A stretch of DNA of 64,000 nucleotides from a bacterium (GTDB taxonomy: Bacteria; Ratteibacteria; UBA8468; B48-G9; JAFGKM01): positions 21,958 through 85,957 of the forward strand of contig JALNXB010000004.1 in assembly GCA_023230585.1 (NCBI GenBank), written 5' to 3'. Every line of letters starts with the position of its first letter. Position 1 is the stretch's first letter. The notes below the pieces were generated by a model. The model was not told where the DNA came from and did no database searches. It was given only the letters and a program-made list of their open reading frames with translations. Shown in pieces: positions 42,826 through 50,552 of the stretch. Both the position numbers and the translations under genes were made by a program.

Positions 42826-43608
42826 TTACCATACTTTCCAAGGTGGTTCTTCTGATGCCCACAAATTCCTCAAAACATCCAACTCCCTTTGTGTATCCAT
42901 ACATTGCCAGAAACCATTATGTAAACAAACATTCAACTGATTATCTTTCACAAGATTTTCAAGTGGCTCTTTCTCAAGATAACACCTGTCATCATCCCAT
43001 AAATATTCAAAAAATTCTTTATTGAAAACAAAAAAACCTCCATTAATAAAACTTTTTTTAACTTGAGGTTTTTCTCCAAATTTAACTACTTGGTCATCTT
43101 TTATTAGCAGTTCACCAAATCTTGAGGAAGGATGCACTCCGGTAATTGTCCCAATTTTTTTATGAGATTTATGGTATTCCAACAAATCTTTTATATTTAT
43201 ATCAGCTACGCCGTCACCATAAGTAAGCATAAAAATATCGTCATTCTCAACATACTTCTCAATCCTCTTAACCCTTGCACCTGTCTGGGCTTTTTCACCT
43301 GTATCAGCAAAGGTAATTTTCCAATTTTTTTCATAAGATTTGGTATAGGTTTTTATATTATTACTTCCCAATTTTAATGTAAAATCTGAGTTCATTATCT
43401 CATAATTAAGAAAATATTCTTTTATCATCTTACCTTTATATCCAAGACAGAGTATAAAATCATCAAAACCATAGTGGGCATATATCTTCATTATATGCCA
43501 AAGGACAGGCATCCCACCAACCTCAACAAGAGGTTTAGGGCGAAACTCTGTTTCTGCCTCCATTCGTGTGCCTCTACCGCCACATAGAATCACTACTTTA
43601 GATTTCAT
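42826..43608 (-). CDS. rfbF: Glucose-1-phosphate cytidylyltransferase
   Basis: A 260-residue nucleotidyltransferase: VVILCGGRGTRMEAETEFRPKPLVEVGGMPVLWHIMKIY (nucleotide loop), MLTYGDGVADI (metal/substrate), INGGFFVFNKEFFEYL and FWQCMDTQRELDVLRNLW are the RfbF hallmarks. It makes CDP-glucose from CTP and glucose 1-phosphate. The frame opens nine codons further upstream, inside fcl; MKSKVVILCGG at 43608 is the normal start and has AGGA a few bases before it. It overlaps fcl by four bases. Confidence 0.96.
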   Translation of the reverse strand: MKSKVVILCGGRGTRMEAETEFRPKPLVEVGGMPVLWHIMKIYAHYGFDDFILCLGYKGKMIKEYFLNYEIMNSDFTLKLGSNNIKTYTKSYEKNWKITFADTGEKAQTGARVKRIEKYVENDDIFMLTYGDGVADINIKDLLEYHKSHKKIGTITGVHPSSRFGELLIKDDQVVKFGEKPQVKKSFINGGFFVFNKEFFEYLWDDDRCYLEKEPLENLVKDNQLNVCLHNGFWQCMDTQRELDVLRNLWASEEPPWKVW

Positions 43609-44540
43609 TTGTCCTCCATATTTTTTCGGTACCAATCAATTGTTTTTTCAAGTCCTTCGTCTAAAGAGATAGACGGGTTCCACCCTAAGTTAAGAACTTT
43701 TGTAACGTCAAGCAATTTACGTGGAGTTCCGTCTGGTTTGCTAGTATCAAATTTTATTTCACCTTTATACTCTGTTATCTTCCTTATTTTTTGCACAAGT
43801 TCCTTAATTGTAAGATCAACCCCTACCCCTACATTTATAATTTCATTTGAATTATATACATCCATCAAGAAGACCAAACACTCGGCAAGGTCGTCGATAT
43901 ATAAAAACTCTCTCCTTGCTTTCCCAGTACCCCATATTTCAACAAAAGGTAGATTATCTTTTTGAGCTTTACAAAACTTCATAATTAAAGCAGGTATAAC
44001 GTGAGAATCCTGCAAATTAAAATTGTCATAAGGACCATAAAGATTAGTAGGCATTACGCTTATAAAGTTGGTGTTAAATTGCCTGTTATATGCTTGGCAC
44101 ATTTTAATACCTGCAATCTTTGATATAGCATATGGTTCATTGGTAGGTTCAAGGGTATCTGTCAAAAGGTACTCTTCTTTAATAGGTTGTTTAGCAAATT
44201 TTGGATAAATACAAGAACTTCCAAGAAAAAGCAGTTTTTTAACCCCGTGTTTATATGAAGAATTGATAATATTTGTTTGTATTGATAAGTTATCATATAT
44301 AAAGTCAGCAGGGTAGTTTGAATTTGCAAGTATTCCACCAACTTTTGCTGCAGATAAGAAAACATAATCAGGTCTTTCTTTCTTAAAAAAGTTATCAACT
44401 AAAACCTGTTTTCTTAAATCCATCTGTTTACTTGTCTTAAATACCAGATTATTATAACCGTTAGATTTCAAGTATCTTAATATACTGCTTCCAACAAGTC
44501 CTCTATGACCCGCTATATAGATTTTATCTTTTTTTTCCAT
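43605..44540 (-). CDS. fcl: GDP-L-fucose synthase
   Basis: A 311-residue SDR: YIAGHRGLVGSSILRYL, DYVFLSAAKVGGILANSNYPADFIYDNL, LFLGSSCIYPKFAKQPIKEEYLLT, the catalytic YAISKIAGIKMCQAYN and PTNLYGPYDNFNL. These are specific for Fcl/WcaG, the epimerase-reductase that turns GDP-4-keto-6-deoxymannose into GDP-L-fucose. Gmd, which makes its substrate, is the next gene upstream after a repeat-containing gap. Confidence 0.96.
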   Translation of the reverse strand: MEKKDKIYIAGHRGLVGSSILRYLKSNGYNNLVFKTSKQMDLRKQVLVDNFFKKERPDYVFLSAAKVGGILANSNYPADFIYDNLSIQTNIINSSYKHGVKKLLFLGSSCIYPKFAKQPIKEEYLLTDTLEPTNEPYAISKIAGIKMCQAYNRQFNTNFISVMPTNLYGPYDNFNLQDSHVIPALIMKFCKAQKDNLPFVEIWGTGKARREFLYIDDLAECLVFLMDVYNSNEIINVGVGVDLTIKELVQKIRKITEYKGEIKFDTSKPDGTPRKLLDVTKVLNLGWNPSISLDEGLEKTIDWYRKNMEDK

Positions 44541-44559
44541 CTTGTTTCTACCATTCCTT

Positions 44560-44736
44560 TTTTGACTTCGGCGAGTCTTATCCCGAGTACCCCCGAGGGA
44601 ATTGCAACGTTACGAAACCCCTCCTACGCTAAAATACAAGCTTCGGCGGATAAACCTCATCCCATTAACTTCTCTGTAAACCCCTGAAGACTCACTATCC
44701 CAAGAGCCTATAGGGTAGAGGGAGAACGGGAAAAAA
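44560..44736. repeat. Intergenic mosaic repeat cluster (modules D, E, F)
   Basis: The gap between gmd and fcl is repeat. CTTCGGCGAGTCTTATCCC (44569-44587) is D-like, CCCCTCCTACGCTAAAATAC with CTTCGGCGGATAAAC (44619-44656) is E, and CTCATCCCATTAAC with CTCTGTAAACCCC (44657-44684) is F. The E arm has lost its inverted partner. Thus even the gmd-fcl pair has been split by a repeat. Confidence 0.7.
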
Positions 44737-45780
44737 CTATGAGACCTTTGTCCAGTTAAAATTTTCTTTTTCAACTATTTTAATACCTTCACCTACCGGT
44801 TTTAACCCTACTTCCACCATATCATAATCAACCATTATTTTTATAAGTTCTTCAAACCTAATACGAGGTTTCCACTTTAACTCCTTTTTTGCTTTCTCTA
44901 TATCAGCGATAAGATCATTGACCTCTTTAGGACGAAAATAGGTTGGGTCTATCTTTACATATTTTTTCCAATCAAGGTTTGCGTAAGAGAAAGATTTTTC
45001 TACAAACTCCTCAACAGAATGAGATTCACCTGTACCTATAACAAAGTTATTAGGTTTTTCTTGTTGAAGAATAGCCCACATAGCTTCAGCATATTCAGGA
45101 GCAAACCCCCAATCTCTTTTTGCTTTAAGATTACCTAAATATAGGAAATCCTGTTCTCCTTTAAGAATTCGTGCAATAGCTCGAGTGATTTTACGGCTTA
45201 CAAAAGTTTCTCCTCTCCTTGGAGATTCGTGGTTAAATAAGATACCATTACATATAAAAAGGTTGTATGAATCTCGGTAATTTTCTGCTATCCAGTAGGA
45301 ATAAACCTTTGCTATTGCGTAAGGACTACAAGGTTTAAAAGGGGTGTTTTCGTTTTGAGGTGGCGGCGAATCTCCAAACATCTCGCTACTACTTGCTTGG
45401 TAAAATTTTGTTTTTATACCGCTTCGTCTTACTGCTTCCAAAAGACGGGTTGTCCCAAGCCCAGTAATATTACCGGTATATTCAGGCATATCAAAACTAA
45501 CTCTTACATGACTCTGAGCTCCAAGGTGGTATATTTCTGAAGGTTTAATATTATAAATAAGGTTATCCAGTTGAGCACTATCGCTCATATCTCCGTAATG
45601 AAGAAAAAGGCGAGTGTCTGGAGAATGAAAATCAGAAAATATATGGTCAATTCTAACAGTGTTAAAAGTGCTTGCTCTACGAATAATACCGTGGACTTCG
45701 TATCCTTTTTTTAGTAGAAATTCTGCAAGGTAACTGCCGTCTTGACCTGTTATGCCAGTAATTAACGCTTTTTGTCTCAT
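44737..45780 (-). CDS. gmd: GDP-mannose 4,6-dehydratase
   Basis: A 347-residue SDR: ALITGITGQDGSYLAEFLLKKGYEVHGI, FLHYGDMSDSAQLDNLI, QASSSEMFGDSPPPQNENTPFKPCSPYAIAK (Thr/Ser and YxxxK catalytic residues), ICNGILFNHESPRRGETFVSRKITRA and RDWGFAPEYAEAMW. Full-length and typical. It forms GDP-4-keto-6-deoxymannose, used by Fcl for GDP-fucose. The upstream gap (45781-45918) has a decayed module A. Confidence 0.97.
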   Translation of the reverse strand: MRQKALITGITGQDGSYLAEFLLKKGYEVHGIIRRASTFNTVRIDHIFSDFHSPDTRLFLHYGDMSDSAQLDNLIYNIKPSEIYHLGAQSHVRVSFDMPEYTGNITGLGTTRLLEAVRRSGIKTKFYQASSSEMFGDSPPPQNENTPFKPCSPYAIAKVYSYWIAENYRDSYNLFICNGILFNHESPRRGETFVSRKITRAIARILKGEQDFLYLGNLKAKRDWGFAPEYAEAMWAILQQEKPNNFVIGTGESHSVEEFVEKSFSYANLDWKKYVKIDPTYFRPKEVNDLIADIEKAKKELKWKPRIRFEELIKIMVDYDMVEVGLKPVGEGIKIVEKENFNWTKVS

Positions 45781-45861
45781 TTTTCTCCAAAGTTTATTAA
45801 TATTGTTTAATATATTTTAAACAAATTAAACTATTTTGTCAAGAGATGAGGGAGAATAAAA

Positions 45862-45890
45862 CGAGATTTGGACCAAGCCCGGAATTACAT
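45862..45890. repeat. Degenerate module A
   Basis: CGAGATTTGGACC, then AAGCCCGGAATTACAT. The arms have several mismatches to the ATTCCGGA / TCCGGAAT consensus, and one base is missing. It lies upstream of gmd and downstream of the GbsR-like gene, and on the minus strand is followed by CTCGTTTTATT. Confidence 0.65.
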
Positions 45891-45918
45891 ATAGGGGTAG
45901 TCTCATCTTTTATCCCTT

Positions 45919-46428
45919 TTATTTTTTAAAGAAAGATTTTAACAGATCTATATTTTCAATAAAAAGGTCTGAATACTTTAAGAAGTCCTCTACTTTGGAG
46001 ATAGAATCTAAGATATGTTTCCTCTGCTTATTAATCTTTTTTTCTTCTACTTTTGAAGATGGTTTAATTGAATCCTTTAATTCTGCAAGAGATTCTCTCA
46101 TTGTTACCGTTCGTTTTTCTAAACCAGTTTTAAGTTTTTCTACCACTATTGACTCTATATCTTGGTTAGCTTTATAAAAACTTCTTACATATCCTTTTTT
46201 CCAGACCTTTTTTACAGCGTTCCACTCTTCAAGTTTCTTCATATTTATACTTATGTTTCCTCTACTTGCACCAAGCAATCTTCCTATCTCGGCCGGTGAA
46301 AGAGGGTCTGGACTTATGTATAAAAGAGCGTATATCTGACATACGGTACGGTTTAAGCCAAGGCTTTCACCAATATTGCCAAGCATTTCTATAAATCTAT
46401 CCCTTATTTTTTCTATATTTTTTTCCAT
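45919..46428 (-). CDS. GbsR/MarR-type transcriptional regulator
   Basis: A 169-residue protein with a winged helix-turn-helix (about residues 25-85): NRTVCQIYALLYISPDPLSPAEIGRLLGASRGNISINMKKLEEWNAVKKVWKKG-type layout, characteristic of GbsR family repressors. The C-terminal half is helical and probably a dimerisation coiled coil. It is the only DNA-binding regulator recognised in the polysaccharide island. Its target could be the gmd operon or the genes around it; no operator was identified. Confidence 0.78.
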   Translation of the reverse strand: MEKNIEKIRDRFIEMLGNIGESLGLNRTVCQIYALLYISPDPLSPAEIGRLLGASRGNISINMKKLEEWNAVKKVWKKGYVRSFYKANQDIESIVVEKLKTGLEKRTVTMRESLAELKDSIKPSSKVEEKKINKQRKHILDSISKVEDFLKYSDLFIENIDLLKSFFKK

Positions 46429-46471
46429 AGTTTTAATTATCTACAAAATTGTCCACCAATAACTAATCTTC

Positions 46472-48064
46472 TTAATTAAAATTTCTCTTTGAAAATTGAA
46501 GGTCACTTAAAAATTTGTAAGCTGGCTCAAAACCAGGGTTTATCCTTATAGTTTCTTCAAGATAATATGTAGCGGCTTCTTTTTTACCCATATCTGCAAG
46601 GATACAAGCAAGCATAAAGTTTGACCTAAAATCTCCCGGCATAAAATCGTAATATGCCTTTGCTTTTCTGTACCCATCGTCTAAATCTCTTTTTAAAAGT
46701 GCATACTCAATATTTTTAACACTTAACCCTGCAAAGGTTTCAAATGACACCTTAGGTATTAAAGGACCTGGGATAATATTAAATAAGGATGAAAATCCAC
46801 CAACCCCTAACCACACTAATATCGGTATAAGAACTTTTTTTGCTTTGAACTTCTCAATACTCCATACAATAAAGTAGGCAGATAAAACAGTAAAACATCC
46901 AACTGCTGGTAAACGGAACCTATCAACAATAAAAAATAGAGTCACCCACACAACATTTATTATAGAGTATGAAGCAAATATAAAATTCCGTTTAAAATTT
47001 TTAATAGAAAGAACTATCAGCCCTCCCATTCCTAAAGGGAAAACAAATCCAAATTTAACAAACGCAACCCTTATAAAGGGAATTACTTTATCCAAAAGAT
47101 ACATATCAAGGTTCTGTGGCCATTCATAACTTGTAAAGAAAAGCCCAAGTTTCATAAAAAAGAGTTTCCAGAAGGCAAATGATAAAGGACTTAAAAGTTC
47201 TCCTTTGGGATAGTAGAATAACCCGATAGAATCTGCACTGTTACCTATCTGCCAGTTAACAAGACCGTTTGTGCATATTGGCACAATCTCCCCTCCAACA
47301 AAATAGTTTCTAAGAGTAATAGGCAATATGGTTATTCCTGAAACAACAAGAAGTATTAACATTACAAATATAGGTTGAAATTTGACAGAACCTTTTGTAG
47401 GAAGTAATTTTTTTTGAGGATATAGGTATAGCCCTAATAACAAAAAGGGGAGATATATAGCAATTGTAGGTTTTGAAAGAGCAGCAAGCCCAAGAACAAT
47501 TCCAGACCAAACCCATCTTGATATATTTGGTTTTTCTAAGGCATAGAATATAAGAACAATAAAAAGTATAAAAAGGAAGTATATCAGAGAATCGCTTAAA
47601 ACAGAAGAAGCATAAACTATTGAAGTTCTGTAAAAAACACTAAGAAATGCAGCAATAAGACCTACCTTCTCATTATAGATTTTTTTACCAATATAAAATA
47701 GTAAGAAAGATAAAAAAGTGTTCATTAATAATTGAAAAAATATTACCAAATTTAAGTTTGAGAAGAAGGCCTTGTATAAAAGAGCAAGAAAATATGGATA
47801 TAAAGGGGTCATATAAAAAATATTACCGTCTACGTACACGGGGTGTTTAATTATTTGCTGTGCCCAAAGCATAAATGTTTTCTGGTCGTGTTTATCCATT
47901 AAGAGAGGATTGAAATAGACTGTATCTTTAAAATAATAAAGAAAGATAATTCTTATCAATAAGCCAACTGCAAGTATGCCAAGTAACATAAGGTTTGTTC
48001 TATTGTTCAGTATTTTTTTTAGGTTTATTTTTTCCATAATTTGTTTTATTTTCCCCTTTTTCAT
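46472..48064 (-). CDS. GT-C membrane glycosyltransferase with C-terminal TPR-like segment
   Basis: A 530-residue polytopic protein with about twelve helices. The first loop has LLMDKHDQKTFMLWAQQI and FYMTPLYPYFLALLY, the acidic and PLYP motifs of the PMT_2/ArnT group. Residues about 460-520 (FMPGDFRSNFMLACILADMGKKEAATYYLEETIRINPGFEPAYKFL in two stretches) look like one or two tetratricopeptide repeats. Two starts are possible: the ATG at 48064, whose AGGA comes from repeat module B, or MEKINLKK at 48037. It is 43 bp upstream of the regulator gene. Confidence 0.68.
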   Translation of the reverse strand: MKKGKIKQIMEKINLKKILNNRTNLMLLGILAVGLLIRIIFLYYFKDTVYFNPLLMDKHDQKTFMLWAQQIIKHPVYVDGNIFYMTPLYPYFLALLYKAFFSNLNLVIFFQLLMNTFLSFLLFYIGKKIYNEKVGLIAAFLSVFYRTSIVYASSVLSDSLIYFLFILFIVLIFYALEKPNISRWVWSGIVLGLAALSKPTIAIYLPFLLLGLYLYPQKKLLPTKGSVKFQPIFVMLILLVVSGITILPITLRNYFVGGEIVPICTNGLVNWQIGNSADSIGLFYYPKGELLSPLSFAFWKLFFMKLGLFFTSYEWPQNLDMYLLDKVIPFIRVAFVKFGFVFPLGMGGLIVLSIKNFKRNFIFASYSIINVVWVTLFFIVDRFRLPAVGCFTVLSAYFIVWSIEKFKAKKVLIPILVWLGVGGFSSLFNIIPGPLIPKVSFETFAGLSVKNIEYALLKRDLDDGYRKAKAYYDFMPGDFRSNFMLACILADMGKKEAATYYLEETIRINPGFEPAYKFLSDLQFSKRNFN

Positions 48065-48065
48065 T

Positions 48066-48355
48066 TTAACATCCTGAACTTGTTTCAGAATCTTTCACTT
48101 AATCCACGTAACATAGGTAGTAAAAACGAGATTCCGGATCAAGTCCGGAATGACAAGCAGATAGGGAGAAGGTGACATAGCCACACATTAACCTTTCTGC
48201 AAACCCCCGAGGGAGAGAGGATGCAAGGTGAGGGGTTCTTTTTCTTTTATGTTTTTATCCTTGCCTTTGCTTTTTTACCCCCATTCCTTTCCGCCTTCGG
48301 CGAGATTGCCACGTTAAGAAACACTCGCAAAAACGGAATGGGGGTAGAGGCAAAA
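48066..48355. repeat. Intergenic mosaic repeat cluster (modules B, A, F, D)
   Basis: Fills the 309-bp gap between the GT-C gene and the upstream SDR. B (48070-48092) has one arm mismatch; A (48127-48156) has perfect arms; CATTAACCTTTCTGCAAACCC (F-like) near 48186; an inverted C arm GGGAGAGAGGATGC with AAGGTGAGGGG (48211-48234); an inverted GGCAAGGATAAA (about 48255-48266); D (48291-48313). B lies directly at the GT-C gene start. Confidence 0.78.
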
Positions 48356-48373
48356 AGCGTGTAATCTCCTCTT

Positions 48374-49333
48374 TTATTTATGTTTCTCTTTTAAGCAATC
48401 TTTAATAATATCTTCAATATTATACTCAATCTTATAGTCAATCAGGTTTCTAATTTTTGTTGTGTCAGGCACCCTTCTCTTCATATCTTCAAACCCTTTC
48501 TTATAGATATCTTTGGGGTCAATAAACAAAATTTCAGATTTGCTACCTGTTATTCTAATTATTGTTTCTGCAAGCTCTTTAACAGTTATCTCTTCAGAAC
48601 TACCAATATTAAACACATCTCCATATATCTCTTCTTTTTTTACAAGTTGAAGCAGAGCGTTTATAACATCTAAGACGTGCATAAAACATCTTGTCTGTTC
48701 TCCAGAACCAAAAACAGTAAGCGGGTTGTTGGCTAACGCTTGAGATATAAAACGCGGAATAACCATACCATACCTTTCGCTCTGACGAGGTCCAACTGTA
48801 TTAAAAAGCCTCACAATAGATATAGGAAGGTTCTTCTCCTCAAAAAAAGCAAAAGCAAGAAATTCATCAATAGCTTTTGCGCAGGCGTAACTCCATCTTT
48901 TCTTTTTTGTGTTCCCAATTATTATATCAGCATCTTCTGTAAAAGGAACTCTGTCGTTCTTGCCATAAATTTCTGAAGTTGATGCAACTAAAGTTCTTTT
49001 CATAAAGGAAGCAGATGATTTTAATACATTGTAAGTACCTTCAACATTTATAATAACTGAATCAACTGGGTTTTCCATTACTCGTTTAACCCCCACAACA
49101 GCTGCAAGATGAAAAACAAAATCTACTTCCCTTATCATTTCATTAAGGATTGCTTCATTTAAAATTGTATCAATTGTAAGATGAAAACCTTTCTTTTTTA
49201 TTAAATGTTCTACATTGTTAAGGTTTCCTGTCGATAAATCGTCTATTACAAAAACCTCGTTACCTTCTTTCAATAATCTTTCGGCAAGATGAGAACCAAT
49301 AAAACCACATCCACCTGTAATTAGATATTTCAT
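48374..49333 (-). CDS. NAD-dependent sugar epimerase/dehydratase (SDR)
   Basis: A 319-residue extended SDR: ITGGCGFIGSHLAERLL, FHLAAVVGVKRVMENPVDS, STSEIYGKNDRVPF, the catalytic YACAKAIDEFLA and RLFNTVGPRQSERYGMVIPRF. The C-terminal sugar domain is complete (KKGFEDMKRRVPDTTKIRNLI). It resembles UDP-glucuronate decarboxylase / UDP-apiose synthase-type proteins more than GalE, but the substrate cannot be fixed. Between this gene and 49398 there is about 60 bp without features. Confidence 0.78.
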   Translation of the reverse strand: MKYLITGGCGFIGSHLAERLLKEGNEVFVIDDLSTGNLNNVEHLIKKKGFHLTIDTILNEAILNEMIREVDFVFHLAAVVGVKRVMENPVDSVIINVEGTYNVLKSSASFMKRTLVASTSEIYGKNDRVPFTEDADIIIGNTKKKRWSYACAKAIDEFLAFAFFEEKNLPISIVRLFNTVGPRQSERYGMVIPRFISQALANNPLTVFGSGEQTRCFMHVLDVINALLQLVKKEEIYGDVFNIGSSEEITVKELAETIIRITGSKSEILFIDPKDIYKKGFEDMKRRVPDTTKIRNLIDYKIEYNIEDIIKDCLKEKHK

Positions 49334-49397
49334 TTTCGCTCCAGATGTTTTTATTCTCTGTTTTTATTTCTACTATTATACATTTTAATAAAAATAT

Positions 49398-49426
49398 TTG
49401 ACAAAAATAAAAAAAAACCTTTAAAT
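49398..49426 (+). promoter_or_regulatory. Putative promoter of the micro-gene
   Basis: TTGACA (49398-49403) and TTAAAT (49421-49426; four of six -10 consensus bases) are 17 bases apart. Transcription would start near 49433 and give a leader of about 92 bases including both hairpins described next. The -35 is perfect; the -10 is approximate and the region is AT-rich. Confidence 0.45.
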
Positions 49427-49442
49427 ATATGTTGATAATTTA

Positions 49443-49512
49443 AGTTTCTGTTTATAACTTAACAGAAATTTTTGGTTAAGGAGGTGAAATATACGGTTAT
49501 TCAAAAATAGCC
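49443..49512 (+). promoter_or_regulatory. Structured 5' leader: hairpin, perfect Shine-Dalgarno, second hairpin
   Basis: Hairpin 1 has perfect 8-base arms TTTCTGTT (49445-49452) and AACAGAAA (49461-49468) with an 8-base loop, followed by T5. A full anti-16S match AAGGAGGTGA is at 49478-49487. Hairpin 2 has arms GGTTATT (49495-49501) and AATAGCC (49506-49512; one G-U pair) with loop CAAA. The ATG comes 12 bases after hairpin 2, about 40 bases after the Shine-Dalgarno core, far outside normal spacing. This arrangement suggests structure-dependent translation; it is an inference from sequence. Confidence 0.45.
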
Positions 49513-49524
49513 AATTAAATTCAA

Positions 49525-49599
49525 ATGAGAAGAAAGAAACGCAAACTAAGATGGCGCTCCAAAAGAGCTAATCATAGAAAAAAAGGTACAATGGGTTAA
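49525..49599 (+). CDS. 24-residue Arg/Lys-rich micro-protein, possible ribosomal/ribosome-associated peptide
   Basis: ATG at 49525, TAA at 49597-49599. The peptide begins MRRKKRKLRW and ends HRKKGTMG; more than half its residues are Arg or Lys, one is Trp. The composition recalls very small RNA-binding proteins (bTHX, COX24/AURKAIP1-like), but I do not recognise it with confidence. It has a plausible promoter, a perfect though displaced Shine-Dalgarno, and a terminator that begins inside its last codons. It is on the plus strand, alone between two minus-strand operons. An in-frame TAA at 49516-49518 excludes a longer N-terminus. Confidence 0.5.
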   Translation: MRRKKRKLRWRSKRANHRKKGTMG

Positions 49600-49620
49600 T
49601 CCCATTTTTATATATTTTTC
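49590..49620. terminator. Bidirectional intrinsic terminator
   Basis: Arms AATGGG (49590-49595) and CCCATT (49601-49606) around loop TTAAT; on the plus strand T-rich TTTTTATATATTTTT follows. The micro-gene's TAA stop is in the loop. On the minus strand the same stem is followed after five bases by T7 (complement of 49579-49585), so it can also end the prs operon, whose last codon is at 49623. Confidence 0.7.
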
Positions 49621-49622
49621 TA

Positions 49623-50552
49623 CTAAATAAATAACGAACTGACAGAAGTTTCAAGGTGAGTTCTTTTTATAGCTTCAGCAAGTAGTTCTGAAACTGTTAA
49701 CGTAGTAAACTTATCAGGCAGATTAGAGGTTGGAATAGTATCTGTTATAATAATCTCTTTAATTGGAGATTGAAGTAAATTAGCAACCGCTTCAGCCGAA
49801 AATACAGGATGAGTACAGGTGGCATAAACTTTTGAAACTTTGTGCTGGAACAGAATATGAGCTGCTTCAATAATTGTGCTTCCGGTTGAAATTAAATCGT
49901 CAACAATAACCGCTTCGCACCCTTTTACGTCTCCAATTAAATGAACTGTTTCTACTTGATCTGGAGACAGTCGTCTTTTATCTACAATAGCAAGAGAACC
50001 GTTTAGCCTTTTTGCAAACGCTCTTGCTGTCTTAACACCTCCAACATCAGGTGCAACAACTACCACTTTTTTAAGTTTCTTCTCTAAAAGATATTTTACA
50101 ATTACCGGAGCAGCAAAAAGATGGTCAACAGGTATATCAAAAAAACCTTGTACTTGTGGAGCGTGAAGATCCATTGTTAACACTCTGTCAACACCTGCTG
50201 AAACAAGCAGGTTGGCAACAAGTTTAGCTGTTATAGGAACTCTCGGTTTATCTTTACGATCTTGGCGAGCGTAGCCATAATATGGAAGAACTGCTGTTAA
50301 TCTTCTTGGGGAGGCTCTCCTTATAGCGTCTAAAGTTATAAGCAACTCCATAAGGTTTTCGTTCACAGGAGGGCATGTCGGTTGTATTATAAAAACATCT
50401 TTACCTCTTACGTTCTCTTCTATCTTTATTCCTATTTCACCGTCTTTAAATTTATAAATCTCAACATTACCTAAATCTTTGTTGAGGCATTTTGCAATCT
50501 TTTTAGCAAGGTTTAAATTCGAACTTCCTGAAAACAACAAGCAATTATTCAT
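49623..50552 (-). CDS. prs: Ribose-phosphate pyrophosphokinase
   Basis: A 309-residue PRPP synthase: LFSGSSNLNLAKKIAKCL, FIIQPTCPPVNENLMELL, the flexible-loop YGYARQDRKDKPRVPI, MDLHAPQVQGFFDIPVDHL, VVAPDVGGVKTARAFAKRL and the PRPP-binding VIVDDLISTGSTI. It makes PRPP from ribose 5-phosphate and ATP. It overlaps the glmU-like gene by eight bases. The order spoVG-glmU-prs matches Bacillus subtilis. Confidence 0.97.
   Translation of the reverse strand: MNNCLLFSGSSNLNLAKKIAKCLNKDLGNVEIYKFKDGEIGIKIEENVRGKDVFIIQPTCPPVNENLMELLITLDAIRRASPRRLTAVLPYYGYARQDRKDKPRVPITAKLVANLLVSAGVDRVLTMDLHAPQVQGFFDIPVDHLFAAPVIVKYLLEKKLKKVVVVAPDVGGVKTARAFAKRLNGSLAIVDKRRLSPDQVETVHLIGDVKGCEAVIVDDLISTGSTIIEAAHILFQHKVSKVYATCTHPVFSAEAVANLLQSPIKEIIITDTIPTSNLPDKFTTLTVSELLAEAIKRTHLETSVSSLFI

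Noticed and set aside
49484..49510. 8-codon GTG leader peptide before the micro-gene
   Set aside because: Its GTG overlaps the Shine-Dalgarno itself, so it has no ribosome-binding site of its own; kept only as a note on the leader.
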